A DNA stretch of 64,000 nt, taken from Pararge aegeria (taxonomy: Eukaryota > Arthropoda > Insecta > Lepidoptera > Nymphalidae). Where the stretch lies: the NCBI RefSeq assembly GCF_905163445.1, contig NC_053185.1, forward strand, positions 20,354,001-20,418,000, given 5' to 3'. A model generated the notes under the pieces. It saw only the letters and a program-made list of their open reading frames with translations, was not told the DNA's origin and ran no database searches. How positions within the stretch are numbered: position 1 is the first letter of the stretch; every line of letters begins with the position of its first letter. Position numbers and translations under genes: made by a program. Positions 22,004-34,000 of the stretch are shown here, piece by piece.

Positions 22004-25000
22004 GTTCGTAGTTCGCGCGAAACACCGGTCGATGACCCCAGTGACTTATGCTAAGGATAAGCGCCCATACGACACCGATGGCCACACACTTTGTTCTTAT
22101 TCTTTATCTCATCAATATTAAATGCCTTAGTTTCTAGTAGCAGATTTAGGTCTCAATACTTTTCTTATGCAGAAACAGGAAGCGCATTTTTCTGTGCACT
22201 ACAATAGGTTTTATTATTTAAGATTAATTGTCCCAAGAAAAATGTGAATTGTTCCTGAAAAAAATATCAATTTTATCGGAAATATAAAATACCAGGTTTT
22301 TTCAAACTGGTAGTTATTGATAATATTTTATTTTCATAATATAATATAATATAATATATTCCATACTTAATTAAAGTTATGCAATAGACACAGGCAACTG
22401 CATATCTCTAAAATTTGAAGTTGGTGAATAACTTACCACGAGGGACTATGGGATCTTATGTTTTGTATTTCAATATTTTCTTAGTTTATTTGGTTAGTAA
22501 GTCTGCAGAGCGAATTCATCCTTGAGCGGCAGACGTCCCTTTGGTTTTATGTTTTTTGTTATACCAAGCGAAACCGCCGGCCGTAAGTGTATTGAGCTTG
22601 TAATTATTTCGAGGCACCCTGCTGCAACAAGCGATGTCTTTTGAAAAGATGATTCTCGAAGGTTTATCATAAAGGTCCACTAATACATAGGTTCTGAAAA
22701 CAATTATTCTATGTAATTTCCAGCTAATAATTTGCTACTTGAACACACTTCTCATAGAAATATCTCTCTACTTATAATTTAGCGCCTCTTGCCCACTCTT
22801 CTGATCTGAATTTACCGATTAATATCACAACATGCTGGAAATAATAAGCGAGGGCACAAAGTAACTCCACGTTATTACCGAAGTTAAAATATAATAGGTA
22901 CACGAACTTTTTAACGCAGGTTTCTTCGAAAGAATAGACATAAAGCTATAAAAGGGATTTAATCATTACAGGTTTGCTATTGCTGAGGGTCTGTAGTACG
23001 GTGACGGGAAATCAGAGATTATTTTCGAGCTAGATCTCGTGATAAACATACTTATCGTCATTACCGTATCAATTCCAGGTCTTGTATAGGGATTTTCCGT
23101 CCAGAAGTTCCCTGCGAATTGTTTGATATCGTTAGTGCATATAGTCTTCTTTTTTCGGTGTGGGTCGCCATCCCAGTTTTTTTGGCCAGCGTCCATCGGT
23201 TTTCTGAGCCATGTGATCTGGCCATTGGCACTGTACCTTGGCAACTCGTTTAGCGATGACTGTAGCTCTGGTTTTTCTACGGATCCTCGTTTTTTATTTG
23301 AGTATGTGGAGATACTCCAAACATAGTCTGATTCTATGCTTTTATATTAGTAAGCGACTATATTTCAGAACCATAAGTCATCTACACGCACCTTTCGACT
23401 TTGGTCTTTAGGCATGGACCACACACAAATTAGCTCGTAATTACAAGAGTTGTTCTGCGCAGTTTGATCGCAAGCGCACCCTTAACGTGACACCCAAACA
23501 GGTATAATATACAATTTTTATTCTCATTTAGGATAACCTGATTTACCTAGAGCCTGTTCTATAAATGTTATGGTTTTATCTATTTTTCATAACCGATTTT
23601 CGTAATTCCTTATTGCTCGTTAGGGCAAGCTTTACTATGGGTTTAATTGAAATTTTAATTGTACTGTATATATATTGTACTTCGTAAAAGCTTTTGAAGT
23701 TCATTTTATGAAAACAACTTATTTATCTTTATTATGTTTTTTATAATACCAAGGCATAATCAGGTCCCATGCATAGCTACAATACGTCATCGCTTAACGT
23801 AGTCAAATCTATAGCAAGATACTTATTAAAAATATTCCACCTTAGAGTCGTAATTTGTTGGTTCTATTAGTTGTAATAATAAGTTAAAACTGGATTGGTC
23901 CCTGGCCGGCCGTCCTCAGCGTAGAGTTCAACGCGCGCGCGAGTGTGCGAGCTTTATTTACCTACCCATTGCGTCAATATTTAATTAATACGCCTACACC
24001 GCTTATACCGAACCAGAAGTAGGTCGATCTAAAGTCTAATTGTATCTATGCAGTTCGGTTTACAAGAATTTTAATTTTTAGTAGGTATTTTAAAATCAAA
24101 AAATCATCATTATCATCAATCCATAAAGGGTCCCATGGGCCGCAGTCCACCAGGCCCAGTGCGGATTGGTGGACTCCACACGCCTTTGAGAACATAAAAA
24201 GGACTCCTCACGTTGTTTTCCTTCACAGTTGAAGCAAGTGATATTTTAATTTCATACAACGCAAATCTTATCCACTGCCTTATCACCGCAACTGACCCAC
24301 CCCACTGTGCCATTGCGGGTTAGCGGTTTATGGCATTTATTACCAGATATAATGTATGACAACAGAGAGGGCCTAAGGTACTGCCCGGGGCACGTAGTCT
24401 CAACGTAAATTTCCTAACTCCAGTCTGATGCTGAAAATTTTTGGACGGAAAAACTCATTACTTAACTCTCGCCTTACCCGAGAAATCACTTGTATTATTA
24501 AACGACTTTTAAAAGATTTACATGATGTTAAAAATATAGAATCATCGCTGTAGTAAAATCACGAAGTAAAACACGGGAAAAGCTGTAAGTCTAACAATAC
24601 AATTTTAGGTATTTCATATTATGTCCCAAATAATGAAATAACTAGTGGTTGCCAGACTGCTGTTTGCTTGGCGGTCCAGTGTTCAACTAGCAGGAAGTTT
24701 GCCGTTGACCTCGGCACTTGCCAACTCGCCTCTACTTGCCAGTGTGCCGTTCCACACCTTGCCACTCTTGCTACCCAATGAACTTTGGTAGTAACTCTAA
24801 CTCATCGACGGACCTTTTAATTTCTTGACGATGTATAATGATTTTTATATAAAACACATAATATGTCAATAAAACTTTTGGTATCCATTCTAGTAAAGAC
24901 TAGAAAACTAAGCAAAATATATACTCAGTATAGTCGGCCTTAAAATATATTCAGTAATGGTTTATTGTAAATTCAACATCTTCTAAAGATGTTCCGGTGA

Positions 25001-28000
25001 CTGAGCAAAACGTATGTAGATAGTATATTTTAGAAAACCTGTGTGGCGTGGTGCATAAACTTAGAAGATATTATAAATAGCACCGTGCAGATTTGCCTGG
25101 TTATCTTGGGTTATATAAAATTCAGATTAATGTTTAATGTATATCACGGTCTTCCTGTTTTTTTCCAATATTAACTTTTCGTATCGCCGTCACAGTGCTG
25201 TGATGTGTGAGATTTGCTAGATACGTTAACTTACTCGATCACGTGAAAGTTAACTACGATTTATATGGTGATGAAGAAGCGCCATGTAGTTACATTACTG
25301 GGAAATCGTACTTTCACTAGATGGCACTTTTTCGATACCATACAAATCGTAGTTAACTTTCACGCGTTCGAAAAAGTAAACGTAGGTATCAAATCTCCCA
25401 CTTGGCACTCGGTTGAAAACATTACATTTACATAAACGCCTCTAATGTCAATGTCATTGTGACAAGTGTGTCAGTGGCTCAACCATTGTCAGGAGCAATT
25501 ACCACCACAATGGATTACTGTACCGCACTATCATCAATTTGCATAAGGCGTGAGCTTTTCCTGGCTTAGCTTTTAAGAGAATTTCGATATATTGTGAGAT
25601 ATTAAATACTTGTAATGTATTTAATTGTCGTCATCATCGGCCTAATTGTCCAACTGCTCGATATGTAATTGCGTCTCATAGGAGATAGGAATGTAGAACT
25701 ATGACCCACTAGGTATAGACAACAGAATCTAAAATTGCAAGGGACAATAACCAATTTGATTTCAAAACGTTGCAAACTAAAACGTGGCCTAAAACATGCT
25801 ACGTGGTCCCAAAGTACACTAAATCACTGCCTGAATAAAATTCTGCACTCATAACTAAACAATATCTTACTCCATTGCTCCGCGTTCCAAAGTCGATGTT
25901 CTTGAGCAAACGTTAACCTGTTTCTACGATGATTTACCTAGAGCCTTGGAGCCTTGGTGGACACAAATGAACCCAAACCCGCTTCTTCGAACCTTCTTCG
26001 TACCGTACGCTCACTTACGGTTACACCCTGCACTCCTTCTAACTCATGTAGGGCTTAGACGGCCGTCAAACGGGGATACCTACGTACACGAAGCCGAATG
26101 AAACGATCACCCCTACTCGAAGTGCGTCTTTTTATGCCTTGCCCTGCTCTTCACACATAAGTACCGGTCTCCCTGAACCGTTGGATACTGCGATGAATCG
26201 TTGAAACTGGTCGACGAAGATCTCTGGATCACTCTGTAGGTTTGACCATTTCTTCGCATTTCGAGTGCCCTGGCAAACTCCGTTGGGGCTAAGTCAGGCG
26301 TAATTCAGTCCTTAACTCCAGAAAGATTGATACTACGCGATTATATACTATATATAATCTTTATGACAAGACACTGTTTTTACGATATTATGAAAATTAT
26401 ATATATTATGGATTTCCGCAAAGTAACGCCTGCTTCTATCCAATATGTTATTACGATACATTGGAGTATTTTAAAATGTTTTCCAAAATAAAAAAGGTAA
26501 TTAATTATAAACCTTGCGAATTGTTTTTTACTTTGATTTTTTATTCTTTAGAAATCATCAAGCGTAATAAGCATATAATTTTACCCTGTGAAGAACTTAG
26601 TTGATTTTGTAGTAGTATATGTTTTTAAATCTCATTTCATATATAATAATTCCGACGGCTGAACGTTTTCTTCGTCACTAAGAAAGGTAAAGTCGGTCAC
26701 TTAAAGAATAAGTGACCGACTATTGTCTGATTGGTTTACTTATTTAATTGCAACACAACATTAGAATAGGCACATGTGTCTCAAAGGTATAGATTTCCTT
26801 ATAAAGTTGGCTTACTGGTTTGAAATAAATTGAATAATCCAAATGACGTATTTACCCAAGAGAGACTTACTGTACTTAGTATTGTTAAGGATTGGAATAA
26901 CTGTTTGCAATTTTTGCCTTATATATTCGTTTTATAGTATATTTTTTACGTACTGCAATTTCTCATCGGTGGTATATATGTATGTTTTGAATTGAATTTA
27001 ACATAATCCATATCAAAAAAAATACTTTTGGCTTCCCTTTTCTCATATATTACAAAAGAGCGGTTATTAATATCGTTCACCAATAGTGCTCTATACGATC
27101 TGGTTATCCCTTTCCTGAAACTTTCTCCCCAAGAATGTGATTTTTTTTAAGTTACTTTTAAACACAGCTGGATCAAAACCAGTAACTCGCAACAACACAC
27201 TATCATCGTTTTCCTATCAACAGCTTCCATCCAATTCTAGACGATTGACTACCCACTGTCAAATCAGCTTTGTAACTCTGGATTGTCTACTGCCATCCAG
27301 AAGACAATCCAGAGTTGCAAAGCTGATTTGGTACCGGGTAGGGCATTGAGCTTGGATATATCTCTACCAGAGAAAGGGCGGACAAGCAGCAGATCGACGA
27401 TCAACATTTAAGGAGTCACAATGCAATGAAAATTAAGAATATACAGGAAATCTTTCTCTATTAGTTGAGAATTACAAAAACTATAGAACGAAGTAATCTA
27501 AACGGCTGTCTAAAGTAGCTAAAAATTATTTCAACATACAAAGTTACAATCAAAAATTTGATGCAAGTGAAAGATAACGGGCAAAAACAATATTTTTCTG
27601 GGAAATAGGGTCGAGCGGGCGGTGCGGGCGGAATCCGAAGAGCTTATAAATAATGGCCATTGTTTCAGAGCTAATTACGTTCATTAGGACGGAAAAAGTG
27701 AGGCGTTTGAACTCCTCGAAGAAGCTCGGCGACCACCGGCTACAATGCTTTCAATCTTGATCTATTTTTCGGCCGTATGATATAAGTCAGTCAGATGATT
27801 CTTTTAACTAGGTGTTGATTCTCAACTGCTGTTATGTTCCTTCTCTTAATTTTAAGTAACGGTGGTTCTATCGGTACGTCAGAGACCTTTAAGTCTTTTT
27901 CTGGGTAATTAACAGTATTACTTACAACTTCATTAGCTGGTGTATTGACTAATGGTTGTTAATTCTCATGATCTTTTTGGTTTACCTCATCTTGTAAAGA

Positions 28001-31000
28001 TTATTAATAAATTAAAACGCATTACTAAAAAAGTGAAATCTCTAGTTTGATAATATTTGCGACTAAAGGTAAATGGAAATTCTTGATCTATATATATGAA
28101 AAAAGAAAATGGTTAGGTTAGGTTAGAAAAACTTTTGTCAATGTCTTTATAAAATATGTAACATCGGGTAAAACAAATTTACACTCTTCGTCTGTTATTT
28201 ATAAGGAATATGAAATAATGATAGATAATATACTTATTGACATATCGCGAGTAGGTTGCCCTGATAGATTGCGTGCGGATAGTGTAAAATAATTAAATTT
28301 TTAATTGAATTTATTAAATCTACTTCTCTCATTCGTCATTTCAAAAAATCGTGCACTAGATGAAAGAACCTACCCTGCAGGATCGAAAAACTTTCCCTTG
28401 TGTAATTGCCAGGTATAAGCAGGTGAGTACCTAAATGTTATAGAATGTGTGTCAGTGGAGCCCTACTTTGAAACATTTTGTAGCAGAACTGAGTAGCTAG
28501 AAGTTTGTTTACATAATATGTGCCTAGTTGCAAATAATTAACATGAGAGTTCACTGTAACATCGACTCATTACAAATCTATCCATAAACCAGCTGAAGTA
28601 TTAGGATTGTATTGCGAAGCTGTCTGACTGGTCGCAGCGTGGGAACAGCGCCCGTGAATGGTTCGCCCGGGGGACTCGTCTCACTGTTACATTACTCCTG
28701 TTTCCTACCGCCCTATCACAAGGGAATAAGGCTCAGAATAAAGCCAGCCATAAAATAACAGTACCGTACCCTGATGCCGACCCACTGAGCCGCAATGGAA
28801 GGTGGAACTTATTATGATTTCCAAGACCAAACTTGTCGTTGAGCAGCTGAGTTGTCAGGAGAAGTCTACATAAGATTAACTGGATCGCTACGTTGTACTA
28901 CGTGGGCTTGCGTTTTGCTTATTTTTGTGAGAATCTGTTACCTTTTCCCCCAAAATCGATGGATTATTGCGTACCCTTGTACTGTAGTTCTTCTTCTTCT
29001 ATCGGTCCACCTGTCTGTATGTTATAGTTATTTCTATTATGAATTAAGGCTGTAGGGCATATTTAGAATACAAACGACTATGACAAAAACGAAATTTGAG
29101 TTCAAGTGTGGGAATTGTTTTGTTTGAGCTTAATTTCTCAAATTAAAGCAATTTCTTTTTTTGTACGACGAGACTTTCATTTGACTCCTTTGTATCCAAA
29201 ACAGAATATAACACGGCCAAATGATTTGTTCACACAATACTGTAACATTCATATACCTATATATTCATGTACCTCATTTAGAACTCTAAATTTTATGTAT
29301 CTTTCTAAGTTAACATTTTGTGGCAAAATTCAGAAGCGACGTCATCGTCTGCCGTATCTTTTTAATATATGAGATACTGTTATAGCAGGCGTCCCTCATC
29401 TCAATCTATAACGCAAATATCAGGCGGCACACCCACATAATCGCTCCACTCGCACACTTACTGAAGGAGGATGAAGGATGAGATCGGGGTTTTATATCCA
29501 TCATTGCTGCCAGCATCTTGGACACTAGGCCTCGTTGCGGTGTCGAAGACGGTTAAAATTTAATATAGTTTAAATAGATTAGTTATCCTCCACCTGTTGG
29601 ACCCATATCAAATGCAAGTTCAAAGAGCCTCGGGTAGGGAAAGACTAATATGAAATAGATCCTACTGTGCTAAAAAATGGTAGTTAGTTGTTCAATGGCG
29701 CATTACGTTAACATAAGTGGACTTAGGGAGATGAATGCTTTGCATTTTAAAATTGAAGGTCAAATGGCTTTATTTTATAAGTAGAACGCTTGAAATAGAC
29801 ATCATCAAATCTCGACGCGATCTGTCCAATCAGATAACGTCAGACAATACATCCTCTCAAAACTTTACTAGTGTGATCGTTTACTCACGCCATGCCATGT
29901 CCACCTGCCAAAGCATGGCAACAGGGCGTGGGAGAAAATTTACCCCCATTTTTTCAAAGTCAAAGTCAACAACCTCTTTACTCAAGTAGGCATAGATGGC
30001 AATTATAATGCTTACATTACAAGAAAAATGTTTATTATTTCCACACGCGCGCCAATTCTCGGAGAGTTTATAAAACTGTGGGAGAAGATTAAATTTAGGT
30101 TTTTTCCCCCGCGGAGAAAAATGCCTATACTAACCGCAAAGAGCTTCAGCAGCGGGGTTAACTAGTACACAAAGTGCGGAAAAATAGCGTTTTTCTAAAT
30201 AGCTTCCAAGATACAATTTTATCTTGAATCTTAAGCGAATGAATCTAACAGCCAATTGGGGGCAAAAACTAGTCAATTTGAGTAAAGTAAAAAACTGTAT
30301 TAATATAATCGGCTCCCATGCTAAGTTAAGGTCATGGGAACACTCGCCCGAGCATTTCCGCTGTCCGGTCCCACCGCTGGGAACCCATTGTCTCAAAATG
30401 GGTACATAATATTAAAATATACATAGACCGCTACATTTTATAAGAAATGAGTTAGTAGGTTTATCTACCTTGAGGCAAAAGGCGAATTCATTTAATAATA
30501 CTCACTTTGTATATATAATTTCTTTTATGAAATTAGCACGGTTAAATGCATAGGAAATTAATTTATACAAACGGAAAGAGAACAAAAGAAAGAACTACAT
30601 AAAGTTAAGGTTAGGATTGTTATATCTTCTAGTAACTGTGCTATGTTCTTACATAATCAGGTTAAATTCAAAAGGGAAAATACGGAGTTTAAAATTAATG
30701 GACATGTCCCACCCAGTCAGCGAGTTTTTGACTCCGACGACATTTTGTACCTCTCTTACTCAACACTGTACTTACTAGTCACTTACCATCGGGTAAGGTC
30801 GTAGCTAAGCTGAATCTAGATTGAATAAAAAAGCTTCGGTGTCAATAAACTTTGCGACTGTCCACTTCCACTCTCTAGCGAATCGGTAAAACCCAATGTA
30901 TGAACTATCTATTAACTTAATGCTAACTGGATATAGAATACACACAACTAAGACAATTTTAGGCTACGTTGTCGCAACGTCGGGACCTTTGTGATCAACA

Positions 31001-34000
31001 CTCAAAAAAATATGATAAGTTATGATGAGAGAAACCTATCATTTGGTTGCCGTAGCAAAGATGCCTATGTTAAAATCTCGTCTTCTACTTCTTTTGCTTT
31101 TTGGCATTTAGGTGATTGGGAAATTTCTTTGAAGTGACAACAAAATCGTTTTAAACGTTAAATTTTAATGACAAAGTCAAAAGTTGAAACAAAAATCAAA
31201 GATGTATCTGTTTAACTTTACCACATATCTCTGCTATTTTAAAATTCAAATAAAAGGTTATTATAATTTTTATTGACTTATTGAGTAGATTTTGAGAATT
31301 TTACAAAAAAGTCAGTTTAGCCCTATAACTCTCTGAATCAAAGAAAAAGAAACAGCATTGTAAAATTCGAAATTTAAACTTGATAATAAATAACGCCGTA
31401 CTTGAGTCTATTTTATAATTACGGTGTTAAATAATAAAGTTAATTTAAAAAAGAATAAGTCAGTTTTGTGCTCTATTTCCAAAGTGCTTTCAACGGATAT
31501 CCCACAAGCTTTTGGTAGTAAATCAGAGTAAAACGGAATTGGCTTCAAATAAAATTAACAATTCTTGTACCGGTTATACAAACATCTGTACTGGCAGTCA
31601 TTCACTATGATATCACGATTGCCACCACCAATGGCAACACTTTATCACTAGACAATAAAGTCTATAATACGATGACGAATTTTATTTAAAGATTTAATAT
31701 TATGGACAGAGGAGTACTTCTATAACGTGGTCAAACGGCTCATTATTGAATGGTTATTTTAAATTAGCGCTTTGTATTTTAGAAGGTCCTTATTACAATG
31801 GCATATAGTTGACTTTAAACTGGTTTTCTCATGGAATGATAGCAGAATAGCGGTCACATTTGCATATATTATCTCTACGAGTGGCAGGAATGGTGTGTCC
31901 GAGTACTTTTTCGGTGTAGGTTGACTGACGTAATGTTGTTTGTGTCGCAAACTATTTTACCGTATACCTCAAAGCTTAGAAGCCAATGGTATCATGTTTT
32001 GGGCCACCCACATAATGTTCTATGAAATGAAAAACTATGTGACTTATGTTTGAGCAATAATGTTATTATTTATCTTAAAAATTGTTAATATGCATAGCAC
32101 CATTATTAGAGATCTATAGTAGGTATTTCTACCAACCAATTTGTATACAAATAAATACACATATTTACATGGTAAAATGTAGAAGCAGTGATAGCCTAGT
32201 GGGTAAGGCTTCAGATTTCTTTTCGTGGATACCGAGTTCGAACTCCGGCACGTACCATTGACTTTTCGGAGTTGTGTGCGTTTTAATTTAAGCAGTTTAA
32301 ATATCGAGGAAATTTGCATGCCTGAGAGTTCTTCACAACAGTCTTAACGGTGTGTGACAGTAACAGGTACAGGTTTGCAAAGCGAATAATCCAGAAATTA
32401 TTATTTAACCTTATTAGGTTATTGAAATACCAACCACCAAGGGATATAGCGTTCAGATACGATTCTGTGTAATGAGATGACTCGTTGGTTACAGTTCTGG
32501 GTGTGTATTGCTTGCTCCGATACACAGCTCGCACCGATTCTGTCTTAATAAAAATTACATGGCTTTATGGAAATACTTATTTATCATAATTACTTACTAA
32601 TAGATAACTGTTATTTTCATACAAATTAAGGATAATTTTAGACAGAAAAAATTAGGACAAAGAAGCATCGAATTTTCATGATAAGATTTATTTATTAAAC
32701 AATTTTGCTTTTAAAACACTTCTACCTTTTTAGAGTAATTATATAGCTATCGACTCAAGTCTGAAATGTAACATAGTAAAATTGATATTACTATCTATGT
32801 TAAAGGATATAGTAGGTATGTGCTATATAAATATTGCTGAAAGATATGGCTGAATTTACACAAGAGTTCGGCTTTTCATATAAAGCGTTTTTTAGTAGAA
32901 GTAGACCGCGGGAAACCCATTATTTAAACAGGTAAGTAATAGTTACATCTAACCTGTAGTTAATCCTCCTAGACAATATCTTCGGGTGGCGCGACTTAAA
33001 ATAAAGACAGTTTACAACGTGAATTTCTAGTTCCGACTAACCATAAATAAAACACCACAAGAAGTTAAAATAATGAATGTGCATGGTAAGTACACATTAG
33101 AAATTTTAATTTATGTACATAAAAATATAAGAAAATTTTTAAAGAACAATATGAATATTAGAAGTAAAAATAAACTCGTGCAATTTACTAAGCTACATAA
33201 AAGTCATTAAGGGAAATTGTATATTTTTGGAAATATAATAAATAAATATTTGAGATGTCTCTCGAAAAATTCTAAGTATATAAAACTTAAGCCTATAGAA
33301 AAGCTATAGGCTTAAGTTTTATATGCTTAATAATATTATTAAGTCTTACTTAAACGATAAAAAGCTTGGTCAATGTCAATTATTATTTACCCTCTGCTAA
33401 ATATTAACTGTGATATAGTGATAACAAAAAAAAATAGTTATAGTATTAGTTTGCTGTGGGCTTTTCTTCTAGACCGGTGGCGAACGGAACCCTTCTAGAC
33501 TTAGATTTAAGTCGGGGATGTTCCCCAAAAGTTATCACCATCACCTCAGAACAATTAAGTAAACATGTATGTATGAAAGCTTCATAAGTGCCTGTGAATA
33601 GTCCTACATGTTTAAATAATTTTTGAACTCTCAATAATATACCAGCAGGGGCCAACTATTAAGCGACACTATGGGCAATTGAGCTTCAATTATGAGATCT
33701 AGGTCTAGGTATAATTATTTCACGCACCACAAAGGCCGGATCTTTAGATAAAACCTTCAAAAATGTTACGAAAACTAAGCAATTATGAGCATGTGCTAGC
33801 TTTTTAGCTAGTGCGATCAGATTAGCTTAGACCTTGCTTCTTTGAATAAATATCAACCGACTTTGGAAACATACAAGCGAAGTATGTAGTAGATACCTAC
33901 AGACTCAGATATTTATGGTTATTTCCAATATATTTAAAATAATAAATATATATGTAAAAGAAAAAGTGTGTGGGTATGTTCCGTATAGGCTCCGAAACGG

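Noticed and set aside
21825..22121. Frames on both strands over the VWC first exon
   Set aside because: Out-of-frame readings of a GC-rich exon; only the frame from 21889 yields a signal peptide with a donor in the needed phase.
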